A model generated the notes under the pieces. The model did not search any database, had not been told where the DNA came from, and saw nothing but the letters and a program-made list of their open reading frames with translations. DNA of 64,000 bases, taken from NCBI RefSeq assembly GCF_963662255.1, contig NW_026912178.1, positions 124,001 through 188,000 of the forward strand, given 5' to 3'. Within the stretch, counting starts at the first letter, position 1, and each line of letters starts with the position of its first letter. A program made the position numbers and the translations under genes. Of this stretch, positions 22,901-34,840 are shown piece after piece. This stretch comes from Cinclus cinclus. Taxonomy: Eukaryota; Chordata; Aves; Passeriformes; Cinclidae.

Positions 22901-23352
22901 GGTTAAGAGAAGGAAGGAACCATTGTGACCCAAGGGAGGCTAACAATCTAATGATCCCTTTTTACACCAGGGGATATAAAAATTTCCAGGGATGGATTGT
23001 TACAGCACGGGGACCAATAGAAACAAGGATCTATTATGCCACCATGGAGGCCAATAATCAAATGATTCATTGTGACATCAAGTGGCCTAAAAGGGCATGG
23101 AATACATTGTGACACCACAGAGGTTAAGAGAAGCAAGGAACCATTGTGACCCAATGCAGGCTAACAATCTAATGATCCCTTGTGACACCAGGGGTTGTAA
23201 AAGGCCCAGTGATGGATTGTTACAGCACGGGGACCAATAGAAGCAAGGATCTATAATGCCACCATGGAGGCCAAGAATCAAATGATTCATTGTGACATCA
23301 AGTGGCCTAAAAGAGCATGGGATGCATTGTGACACCACAGGGGTTAAGAGAA
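16946..23352 (+). repeat. Long duplicated block P, copy 2 (about 6.41 kb)
   Basis: This is the second copy of the block at 9,246-16,092, shorter by 440 bp. Two single-monomer deletions explain the difference: an F1/F2 fusion with its exchange at 17,269-17,304, and a B/B' junction with its exchange at 18,042-18,060. From 18,246 to 23,352 it stays in register at 7,260 bp with rare substitutions, such as TTGTGACACC near 23,181 versus TTGTGCCACC near 15,921. Confidence 0.88.
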
Positions 23353-25697
23353 GCAAGGAACCATTGTGACCCAATGCAGGCTAACAATCTAAGAATCCCT
23401 TGTGGCACCAGGGGGTATAAAAAGGGGCAGGGATGGATTGTTACAGCACGGGGACCAATAGAAGCAAGGATCTATTATGCCACCATGGAGGCCAATAATC
23501 AAATGATTCATTGTGACATCAAGTGGCCTAAAAGGGCATGGAATACATTGTGACACCACAGAGGTTAAGAGAAGCAAGGAACCATTGTGACCCAATGCAG
23601 CCTAACAATCTAATGATCCCTTGTGACACCAGGGGTTGTAAAAGGCCCAGTGATGGATTGTTACAGCACGGGGACCAATAGAAGCAAGGATCTATTATGC
23701 CTCCATGGAGGCCAAGAATCAAATGATTCATTGTGACATCAAGTGGCCAAAAAGTGCATGGGATGCATTGTGACACCACAGGGGTTAAGAGAAGCAAGGA
23801 ACCATTGTGACCCAATGCAGGCTAACAATCTCAGAATCCCTTGTGGCACCAGGGGGTATAAAAGGGGGCAGGGATGGATTGTTACAGCACGGGGACCAAT
23901 AGAAGCAAGGATCTATTATGCCACCATGGAGGCCAATAATCAAATGATTCATTGTGACATCAAGTGGCCTAAAAGGGCATGGAATACATTGTGACACCAC
24001 AGAGGTTAAGAGAAGCAAGGAACCATTGTGACCCAATGCAGCCTAACAATCTAATGATCCCTTGTGACACCAGGGGTTGTAAAAAGGCCCAGTGATGGAT
24101 TGTTACAGCACGGGGACCAATAGAAGCAAGGATCTATTATGCCTCCATGGAGGCCAAGAATCAAATGATTCATTGTGACATCAAGTGGCCTAAATGGGCA
24201 TGGGATGCATTGTGACACCACAGGGGTTAAGAGAAGCAAGGAACCATTGTGACCCAATGCAGGCTAACAATCTAAGAATCCCTTGTGGCACCAGGGGGTA
24301 TAAAAAGGGCCAGGGATGGATTGTTACAGCACGGGGACCAATAGAAGCAAGGATCTATTATGCCACCATGGAGGCCAAGAATCAAATGATTCATTGTGAC
24401 ATCAAGTGGCCCAAAAGGGCATGGGATGCATTGTGACACCACAGGAGTTAAGAGAAGCAAGGATCCATTGTGACCCAATGGAGGCTAATAATCCCAGGAT
24501 CCCTTTTGACACCAGGGGGCGTAAAAGGGCCAGGGATGGATTGTGACAGCATGGGGCCCAATAGAAACAAGGAACGATTATGACACCATGGAGGCCAAGA
24601 ATCAAATGATTCATTGTGACATCAAATGGCCTAAAAGGGCTTGAATGCATTGTGACACCACAGAGGTTAAGAGAAGCAAGGAACCATTGTGACCCAAGGG
24701 AGACTAACAATCTAATGATCCATTGTGACACCTGGGGTTGTTATAGGGACAGGGATCAATTGTGAAAGCATGGGACACAATAAAAACATTGAACTATTAT
24801 GCCACCATGGAGGCCAAGAATCAAATGATTCATTGTGACATCAAGTGGCCTAAAAGGGCATGGGATGCATTGTGACACCACAGAGGTTAAGAGAAGCAAG
24901 GCACCATTGTGACCCAATGCAGGCTAACAATCTAATGATCCCTTGTGGCACCAGGGGGTATAAAAAGGCCCAGTGATGGATTGTTACAGCACGGGGACCA
25001 ATAGAAGCAAGGATCTATTATGCCACCATGGAGGCCAAGAATCAAATGATTCATTGTAACATGAAGTGGCCAAAAAGTGCATGGGATGCATTGTGACACC
25101 ACAGGGGTTAAGAGAAGCAAGGAACCATTGTGACCCAATGCAGGCTAACAATCTAATGATCCCTTGTGACACCAATGGGCCTAAGAGGGCCAGTGATGAA
25201 TTGTGAAAGCATGGGGCCCAATTAAAACCTGGTACAATTATGCCACCATGGAGGCCAAGACTCAAATGATTCACTGTAACACCAAGTGGCCTAAAAGGGC
25301 TTGGAATGCATTGTGACACCACAGGGGTTAAGAGAAGAAAGGAACCATTATGACCCAATATATGTTCACAATCTAATGATCCCGTGTGGCACCAGGGGGT
25401 ATAAAAATGTCCAGGGATGGATTGTGACTGCATGGGGCCCAATAGAAACAAGGAACCATTATGACACCATAGAGGCCAAGAATCAAATGATTCATTGTCA
25501 CACCAAGTGGCCTAAAAGGGCATGGGATGCATTGTGACACCTCTGAGGTTAAGAGAAGCAAGGAACCATTGAGACCCAATGCAGGCTAACAATCTAATGA
25601 TCCCTTGTGACACCAGGGGATATAAAAATTGCCAGGGATGGATTGTTACAGCACGGGGACCAATAGAAGCAAGGATCTATTATGCCTCCATGGAGGC
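23272..25697 (+). repeat. 11-monomer HOR, copy 1 (2,426 bp), C/D/E-rich
   Basis: It has C-type monomers with GGGGGTATAAAAAGG, C-like monomers with GGTTGTAAAAGGCCCAG, one GGGGGCGT monomer (13-mer variant at 24,510), one monomer with CACCTGGGGTTGTTATAGGG, then C, D and E. The following 2,426 bp repeat the order. The CTCF-like exact 13-mer is absent here. Confidence 0.85.
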
Positions 25698-28044
25698 CAA
25701 GAATCAAATGATTCATTGTGACATCAAGTGGCCTAAAAGAGCATGGGATGCATTGTGACACCACAAGGGTTAAGAGAAGCAAGGAACCATTGTGACCCAA
25801 TGCAGGCTAACAATCTAAGAATCCCTTGTGGCACCAGGGGGTATAAAAAGGGGCAGGGATGGATTGTTACAGCACGGGGACCAATAGAAGCAAGGATCTA
25901 TTATGCCACCATGGAGGCCAATAATCAAATGATTCATTGTGACATCAAGTGGCCTAAAAGGGCATGGAATACATTGTGACACCACAGAGGTTAAGAGAAG
26001 CAAGGAACCATTGTGACCCAATGCAGCCTAACAATCTAATGATCCCTTGTGACACCAGGGGTTGTAAAAGGCCCAGTGATGGATTGTTACAGCACGGGGA
26101 CCAATAGAAGCAAGGATCTATTATGCCTCCATGGAGGCCAAGAATCAAATGATTCATTGTGACATCAAGTGGCCAAAAAGTGCATGGGATGCATTGTGAC
26201 ACCACAGGGGTTAAGAGAAGCAAGGAACCATTGTGACCCAATGCAGGCTAACAATCTAAGAATCCCTTGTGGCACCAGGGGGTATAAAAAGGGGCAGGGA
26301 TGGATTGTTACAGCACGGGGACCAATAGAAGCAAGGATCTATTATGCCACCATGGAGGCCAATAATCAAATGATTCATTGTGACATCAAGTGGCGTAAAA
26401 GGGCATGGAATTCATTGTGACACCACAGAGGTTAAGAGAAGCAAGGAACTATTGTGACCCAATGCAGCCTAACAATCTAATGATCCCTTGTGACACCAGG
26501 GGTTGTAAAAAGGCCCAGTGATGGATTGTTACAGCACGGGGACCAATAGAAGCAAGGATCTATTATGCCTCCATGGAGGCCAAGAATCAAATGATTCATT
26601 GTGACATCAAGTGGCCTAAATGGGCATGGGATGCATTGTGACACCACAGGGGTTAAGAGAAGCAAGGAACCATTGTGACCCAATGCAGGCTAACAATCTA
26701 AGAATCCCTTGTGGCACCAGGGGGTATAAAAAGGGCCAGGGATGGATTGTTACAGCACGGGGACCAATAGAAGCAAGGATCTATTATGCCACCATGGAGG
26801 CCAAGAATCAAATGATTCATTGTGACATCAAGTGGCCCAAAAGGGCATGGGATGCATTGTGACACCACAGGAGTTAAGAGAAGCAAGGATCCATTGTGAC
26901 CCAATGGAGGCTAATAATCCCAGGATCCCTTTTGACACCAGGGGGCGTAAAAGGGCCAGGGATGGATTGTGACAGCATGGGGCCCAATAGAAACAAGGAA
27001 CGATTATGACACCATGGAGGCCAAGAATCAAATGATTCATTGTGACATCAAATGGCCTAAAAGGGCTTGAATGCATTGTGACACCACAGAGGTTAAGAGA
27101 AGCAAGGAACCATTGTGACCCAAGGGAGACTAACAATCTAATGATCCATTGTGACACCTGGGGTTGTTATAGGGACAGGGATGAATTGTGAAAGCATGGG
27201 ACACAATAAAAACATTGAACTATTATGCCACCATGGAGGCCAAGAATCAAATGATTCATTGTGACATCAAGTGGCCTAAAAGGGCATGGGATGCATTGTG
27301 ACACCACAGAGGTTAAGAGAAGCAAGGCACCATTGTGACCCAATGCAGGCTAACAATCTAATGATCCCTTGTGGCACCAGGGGGTATAAAAAGGCCCAGT
27401 GATGGATTGTTACAGCACGGGGACCAATAGAAGCAAGGATCTATTATGCCACCATGGAGGCCAAGAATCAAATGATTCATTGTAACATGAAGTGGCCAAA
27501 AAGTGCATGGGATGCATTGTGACACCACAGGGGTTAAGAGAAGCAAGGAACCATTGTGACCCAATGCAGGCTAACAATCTAATGATCCCTTGTGACACCA
27601 ATGGGCCTAAGAGGGCCAGTGATGAATTGTGAAAGCATGGGGCCCAATTAAAACCTGGTACAATTATGCCACCATGGAGGCCAAGACTCAAATGATTCAC
27701 TGTAACACCAAGTGGCCTAAAAGGGCTTGGAATGCATTGTGACACCACAGGGGTTAAGAGAAGAAAGGAACCATTATGACCCAATATATGTTCACAATCT
27801 AATGATCCCGTGTGGCACCAGGGGGTATAAAAATGTCCAGGGATGGATTGTGACTGCATGGGGCCCAATAGAAACAAGGAACCATTATGACACCATAGAG
27901 GCCAAGAATCAAATGATTCATTGTCACACCAAGTGGCCTAAAAGGGCATGGGATGCATTGTGACACCTCTGAGGTTAAGAGAAGCAAGGAACCATTGAGA
28001 CCCAATGCAGGCTAACAATCTAATGATCCCTTGTGGCACCAGGG
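25698..28044 (+). repeat. 11-monomer HOR, copy 2 (2,426-bp offset)
   Basis: The order is the same as in 23,272-25,697 at a 2,426-bp offset. Differences include GTGGCGTAAAAGGGCATGGA near 26,390 versus GTGGCCTAAAAGG near 23,964. The register match decays close to 28,035, where CTTGTGACACCAGGGGATAT (25,603) is replaced by CTTGTGGCACCAGGGGATAT and downstream sequence diverges. Confidence 0.82.
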
Positions 28045-29500
28045 GATATAAAAAGGCCCAGTGATGGATTGTTACAGCACGGGGACCAATAGAAGCAAGG
28101 ATATATTATGCCACCATGGAGGCCAAGAATCAAATGATTCATTGTGACATCAAGTGGCCTAAAAGGGCATGGGATGCATTGTGACACCACAGAGGTTAAG
28201 AGAACCAAGGAACCATTGTGACCCAAGGGAGGCTAACAATCTAATGATCCCTTTTTACACCAGGGGATATAAAAATTGCCAGGGATGGATTGTTACAGCA
28301 CGGGGACCAATAGAAACAAGGATCTATTATGCCACCATGGAGGCCAATAATCAAATGATTCATTGTGACATCAAGTGGCCTAAAAGGGCATGGAATACAT
28401 TGTGACACCACAGAGGTTAAGAGAAGCAAGGAACCATTGTGACCCAATGCAGGCTAACAATCTAATGATCCCTTGTGACACCAGGGGATATAAAAATTGC
28501 CAGGGATGGATTGTTACAGCACGGGGACCAATAGAAGCAAGGATCTATTATGCCTCCATGGAGGCCAAGAATCAAATGATTCATTGTGACATCAAGTGGC
28601 CTAAAAGAGCATGGGATGCATTGTGACACCACAGGGGTTAAGAGAAGCAAGGAACCATTGTGACCCAATGCAGGCTAACAATCTAAGAATCCCTTGTGGC
28701 ACCAGGGGGTATAAAAAGGGCCAGGGATGGATTGTTACAGCACGGGGACCAATAGAAGCAAGGATCTATTATGCCACCATGGAGGCCAACCATCAAATGA
28801 TTCATTGTGACATCAAGTGGCCTAAAAGGGCATGGAATATATTGTGACACCACAGGAGTTAAGAGAAGCAAGGATCCATTGTGACGCAATGGAGGCTAAT
28901 AATCCCAGGGTCCCTTTTTGACACCAGGGGGCGTAAAAGGGCCAGGGATGGATTGTGACAGCATGGGGCCCAATAGAAACAAGGAACGATTATGACACCA
29001 TGGAGGCCAAGAATCAAATGATTCATTGTGACATCAAGTGGCCTAAAAGGGCTTGGAATGCATTGTGACACCACAGAGGTTAAGAGAAGCAAGGAACCAT
29101 TGTGACCCAAGGGAGGCTAACGATCTAATGATCCCTTGTGACACCAGGGGTTGTAATAGGGCCAGGGATGAATTGTGACAGCATGGGGCCCAAGAAAAAC
29201 CTGGTACAATTACGCCACCATGGAGGCCAAGAATCAAATGATTCATTGTGACATCAAGTGGCCTAAAAGGTCATGGGATGCATTAGGACAACACAGGGGT
29301 TAAGAGAAGCAAGGAACCATTGTGACCCAATGCAAGCTAACAATCTAAGAATCCCTTTTGACACCAGGGGGCGCAAAAGGACCACGGATGAACTGTGACA
29401 GCATGGGGACCTATAGAAGCAAGGATCTATTATGACACCATGAAGGCCAAGAATCAAATGATTCATTGTGACATCAAGTGGCCTAAAAGGGCTTGGAATG

Positions 29501-29710
29501 CATTGTGACACCACAGAAGGAAGGAACCATTGTGACCCAAGGGAGACTAACAATCTAATGATCCATTGTGACACCAGGGGTTGTTATAGGGACAGGGATG
29601 AATTGTGAAAGCATGGGACACAATAAAAACGTTAAAATATTATGCCACCATGGAGCCCTAGAATCAAATGATTCATTGTAACACCAGGTGGACTAAAAGG
29701 GCATGGGATG
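29501..29710 (+). repeat. 210-bp monomer with 10-bp internal deletion
   Basis: The usual CACAGAGGTTAAGAGAAGCA stretch after the first box is reduced to CACAGAAGGAAGGAACC, a loss of 10 bp within the purine-rich part of sub-repeat 1. The rest is an intact B-like monomer with TTGTTATAGGGACAGG. Slippage in the AGAGAAG purine tract is a likely cause. Confidence 0.85.
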
Positions 29711-29932
29711 CATTGTGACACCACAGAGGTTAAGAGAAGCAAGGAACAATTGTGACCCAAATGCAGGCTAACAATCTAATGATCCCTTGTGACACCAGGG
29801 GGTATAAAAATTGCCAGTGATGGATTGTTACAGCACGGGGACCAATAGAAGCAAGGATCTATTATGCCACCATGGAGGCCAAGAATCAAATTATTTATTG
29901 CGACATCAAGTGGCCTAAAAGGGCATGGGATG

Positions 29933-30080
29933 CATTGTGACACCACAGGGGTTGTAATAGGGCCAGGGATGATTTGTGAAAGCATGGGGCACAATAAATC
30001 ATGGAAATATTATGACACCATAGAGGCCAAGACTCAAATGATTCATTGTAACACCAAGTGGCCTAAAAGGGCATGGGATG
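29933..30080 (+). repeat. 148-bp monomer lacking two sub-repeats
   Basis: After CATTGTGACACCACAGGGGT the sequence continues directly as TGTAATAGGGCCAGGG, which belongs after the third box. The join fuses box 1 (GACACCACAGGGGTT) to box 3 (GACACCAGGGGTTG). The loss is 71 bp relative to a 219-bp B' monomer, which equals two sub-repeats (73 bp) minus the 2-bp offset between the boxes. The rest is B' (GGGGCACAATAAATCATGG). Confidence 0.9.
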
Positions 30081-30411
30081 CATTGTGACACCACAGGGGT
30101 TTAGAGAAGCAAGGAACCATTGTGACCCAAGGGAGGCTAACAATCTAATGATCCCTTGTGACACCAGGGGATATAAAAATTGCCAGGGATGGATTGTTAC
30201 AGCACGGGGACCAATAGAAGCAAGGATCTATTATGCCACCATGGAGGCCAAGAATCAAGTGATTCATTGTGACATCAAGTGGCCTAAAAGAGCATGGGAT
30301 GCATTGTGACACCACAAGGGTTAAGAGAAGCAAGGAACCATTGTGACCCAATGCAGGCTAACGATCTAAGAATCCCTTGTGGCACCAGGGGGTATAAAAA
30401 GGGGCAGGGAT

Positions 30412-32616
30412 GGATTGTTACAGCACGGGGACCAATAGAAGCAAGGATCTATTATGCCTCCATGGAGGCCAAGAATCAAATGATTCATTGTGACATCAAT
30501 TGGCCAAAAAGTGCATGGGATGCATTGTGACACCACAGGGGTTAAGAGAAGCAAGGAACCATTGTGACCCAATGCAGGCTAACAATCTAAGAATCCCTTG
30601 TGGCACCAGGGGGTATAAAAAGGGGCAGGGATGGATTGTTACAGCACGGGGACCAATAGAAGCAAGGATCTATTATGCCACCATGGAGGCCAATAATCAA
30701 ATGATTCATTGTGACATCAAGTGGCGTAAAAGGGCATGGAATTCATTGTGACACCACAGAGGTTAAGAGAAGCAAGGAACCATTGTGACCCAATGCAGCC
30801 TAACAATCTAATGATCCCTTGTGACACCAGGGGTTGTAAAAAGGCCCAGTGATGGATTGTTACAGCACGGGGACCAATAGAAGCAAGGATCTATTATGCC
30901 TCCATGGAGGCCAAGAATCAAATGATTCATTGTGACATCAAGTGGCCTAAATGGGCATGGGATGCATTGTGACACCACAGGGGTTAAGAGAAGCAAGGAA
31001 CCATTGTGACCCAATGCAGGCTAACAATCTAAGAATCCCTTGTGGCACCAGGGGGTATAAAAAGGGGCAGGGATGGATTGTTACAGCACGGGGAACAATA
31101 GAAGCAAGGATCTATTATGCCACCATGGAGGCCAAGAATCAAATGATTCATTGTGACATCAAGTGGCCCAAAAGGGCATGGGATGCATTGTGACACCACA
31201 GGAGTTAAGAGAATCAAGGATCCATTGTGACCCAATGGAGGCTAATAATCCCAGGATCCCTTTTGACACCAGGGGGCGTAAAAGGGCCAGGGATGGATTG
31301 TGACAGCATGGGGCCCAATAGAAACAAGGAACGATTATGACACCATGGAGGCCAAGAATCAAATGATTCATTGTGACATCAAATGCCCTAAAAGGGCTTG
31401 AATGCATTGTGACACCACAGAGGTTAAGAGAAGCAAGGAACCATTGTGACCCAAGGGAGACTAACAATCTAATGATCCATTGTGACACCTGGGGTTGTTA
31501 TAGGGACAGGGATGAATTGTGAAAGCATGGGACACAATAAAAACATTGAACTATTATGCCACCATGGAGGCCAAGAATCAAATGCTTCATTGTGACATCA
31601 AGTGGCCTAAAAGGGCATGGGATGCATTGTGACACCACAGAGGTTAAGAGAAGCAAGGCACCATTGTGACCCAATGCAGGCTAACAATCTAATGATCCCT
31701 TGTGGCACCAGGGGGTATAAAAAGGCCCAGTGATGGATTGTTACAGCACGGGGACCAATAGAAGCAAGGATCTATTATGCCACCATGGAGGCCAAGAATC
31801 AAATGATTCATTGTAACATGAAGTGGCCAAAAAGTGCATGGGATGCATTGTGACACCACAGGGGTTAAGAGAAGCAAGGAACCATTGTGACCCAATGGAG
31901 GCTAACAATCTAATGATCCCTTGTGACACCAATGGGCCTAAGAGGGCCAGTGATGAATTGTGAAAGCATGGGGCCCAATTAAAACCTGGTACAATTATGC
32001 CACCATGGAGGCCAAGACTCAAATGATTCACTGTAACACCAAGTGGCCTAAAAGGGCTTGGAATGCATTGTGACACCACAGGGGTTAAGAGAAGAAAGGA
32101 ACCATTTTGACCCAATGTATGTTCACAATCTAATGATCCCGTGTGGCACCAGGGGGTATAAAAATGTCCAGGGATGGATTGTGACTGCATGGGGCCCAAT
32201 AGAAACAAGGAACCATTATGACACCATAGAGGCCAAGAATCAAATGATTCATTGTCACACCAAGTGGCCTAAAAGGGCATGGGATGCATTGTGACACCAC
32301 AGAGGTTAAGAGAAGCAAGGAACCATTGTGACCCAAGGGAGGCCAACAATCTAATGATCCCTTGTGACACCAGTGGTTGTTAAAGGGCCAGGGATGAATT
32401 GTGAAAGCATGGGGCCCAATAAAGGCATGGAAATATTATGACACCATAGAGGCCAAGAATCAAATGATTCATTGTAACACCAAGTGGCCTAAAAGGGCAT
32501 GGGATGCATTGTGACACCTCTGAGGTTAAGAGAAGCAAGGAACCATTGAGACCCAATGCAGGCTAACAATCTAATGATCCCTTGTGGCACCAGGGGGTAT
32601 AAAAAGGCCCAGTGAT
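30412..32616 (+). repeat. 10-monomer HOR, copy 1 (2,205 bp)
   Basis: The order is C relatives, a GGGGGCGT monomer (31,267), a CACCTGGGGTT monomer, C, D, E, a TGGTTGTTAAAGG Bk-like monomer, and C. The next copy lies 2,205 bp on. It matches the 2,426-bp HOR at 26,169-28,005 with an offset of 4,331 bp, and is one monomer shorter than that HOR. Confidence 0.85.
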
Positions 32617-34840
32617 GGATTGTTACAGCACGGGGACCAATAGAAGCAAGGATCTATTATGCCTCCATGGAGGCCAAGAATCAAATGATTCATTGTGACA
32701 TCAATTGGCCAAAAAGTGCATGGGATGCATTGTGACACCACAGGGGTTAAGAGAAGCAAGGAACCATTGTGACCCAATGCAGGCTAACAATCTAAGAATC
32801 CCTTGTGGCACCAGGGGGTATAAAAAGGGGCAGGGATGGATTGTTACAGCACGGGGACCAATAGAAGCAAGGATCTATTATGCCACCATGGAGGCCAATA
32901 ATCAAATGATTCATTGTGACATCAAGTGGCGTAAAAGGGCATGGAATTCATTGTGACACCACAGAGGTTAAGAGAAGCAAGGAACCATTGTGACCCAATG
33001 CAGCCTAACAATCTAATGATCCCTTGTGACACCAGGGGTTGTAAAAAGGCCCAGTGATGGATTGTTACAGCACGGGGACCAATAGAAGCAAGGATCTATT
33101 ATGCCTCCATGGAGGCCAAGAATCAAATGATTCATTGTGACATCAAGTGGCCTAAATGGGCATGGGATGCATTGTGACACCACAGGGGTTAAGAGAAGCA
33201 AGGAACCATTGTGACCCAATGCAGGCTAACAATCTAAGAATCCCTTGTGGCACCAGGGGGTATAAAAAGGGGCAGGGATGGATTGTTACAGCACGGGGAA
33301 CAATAGAAGCAAGGATCTATTATGCCACCATGGAGGCCAAGAATCAAATGATTCATTGTGACATCAAGTGGCCCAAAAGGGCATGGGATGCATTGTGACA
33401 CCACAGGAGTTAAGAGAATCAAGGATCCATTGTGACCCAATGGAGGCTAATAATCCCAGGATCCCTTTTGACACCAGGGGGCGTAAAAGGGCCAGGGATG
33501 AATTGTGACAGCATGGGGCCCAATAGAAACAAGGAACGATTATGACACCATGGAGGCCAAGAATCAAATGATTCATTGTGACATCAAATGCCCTAAAAGG
33601 GCTTGAATGCATTGTGACACCACAGAGGTTAAGAGAAGCAAGGAACCATTGTGACCCAAGGGAGACTAACAATCTAATGATCCATTGTGACACCTGGGGT
33701 TGTTATAGGGACAGGGATGAATTGTGAAAGCATGGGACACAATAAAAACATTGAACTATTATGCCACCATGGAGGCCAAGAATCAAATGCTTCATTGTGA
33801 CATCAAGTGGCCTAAAAGGGCATGGGATGCATTGTGACACCACAGAGGTTAAGAGAAGCAAGGCACCATTGTGACCCAATGCAGGCTAACAATCTAATGA
33901 TCCCTTGTGGCACCAGGGGGTATAAAAAGGCCCAGTGATGGATTGTTACAGCACGGGGACCAATAGAAGCAAGGATCTATTATGCCACCATGGAGGCCAA
34001 GAATCAAATGATTCATTGTAACATGAAGTGGCCAAAAAGTGCATGGGATGCATTGTGACACCACAGGGGTTAAGAGAAGCAAGGAACCATTGTGACCCAA
34101 TGGAGGCTAACAATCTAATGATCCCTTGTGACACCAATGGGCCTAAGAGGGCCAGTGATGAATTGTGAAAGCATGGGGCCCAATTAAAACCTGGTACAAT
34201 TATGCCACCATGGAGGCCAAGACTCAAATGATTCACTGTAACACCAAGTGGCCTAAAAGGGCTTGGAATGCATTGTGACACCACAGGGGTTAAGAGAAGA
34301 AAGGAACCATTTTGACCCAATGTATGTTCACAATCTAATGATCCCGTGTGGCACCAGGGGGTATAAAAATGTCCAGGGATGGATTGTGACTGCATGGGGC
34401 CCAATAGAAACAAGGAACCATTATGACACCATAGAGGCCAAGAATCAAATGATTCATTGTCACACCAAGTGGCCTAAAAGGGCATGGGATGCATTGTGAC
34501 ACCACAGAGGTTAAGAGAAGCAAGGAACCATTGTGACCCAAGGGAGGCCAACAATCTAATGATCCCTTGTGACACCAGTGGTTGTTAAAGGGCCAGGGAT
34601 GAATTGTGGAAGCATGGGGCCCAATAAAGACATGGAAATATTATGACACCATAGAGGCCAAGACTCAAATGGTTCATTGTGACACCAAGTGGCCTAAAAG
34701 GGCATGGGATGCATTGTGACACCTCTGAGGTTAAGAGAAGCAAGGAACCATTGAGACCCAATGCAGGCTAACAATCTAATGATCCCTTGTGGCACCAGGG
34801 GGTATAAAAAGGCCCAGTGATGGATTGTTACAGCACGGGG
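32617..34840 (+). repeat. 10-monomer HOR, copy 2 (2,205-bp offset)
   Basis: It stays in register with 30,412-32,616 across the whole unit. Visible differences are few, for example CAGGGATGAATTG near 33,494 versus CAGGGATGGATTG near 31,289, and TTGTGGAAGC near 34,606. The right edge is gradual because the next monomer is again type C. Confidence 0.82.

Larger units (their letters stand above)
28045..30411 (+). repeat. Irregular C-rich segment with shortened monomers
   Basis: The monomers are C, E-like and A types without a clear HOR. One exact CTCF-like 13-mer lies at 29,362-29,374 and one variant at 28,922. The segment contains the only clearly shortened monomers I found: a 210-bp copy (29,501-29,710) and a 148-bp copy (29,933-30,080). 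Next to them, 29,711-29,932 is 222 bp with an extra A in CCCAAATGCAGG. The first boxes also mutate here (GCATTAGGACAACACAGG near 29,280). Confidence 0.85.

Noticed and set aside
24984..25451. Open reading frames on the minus strand, mostly 62-95 codons and up to 155 codons, with a repeated MGHNGSLLLL-type start
   Set aside because: They recur in every monomer. Because 220 leaves a remainder of 1 on division by 3, the frame rotates at each monomer. They arise from the low stop content of the complementary strand, show no codon signature, overlap one another, and change frame with each 1-bp monomer length variant. They are satellite shadows, not genes.
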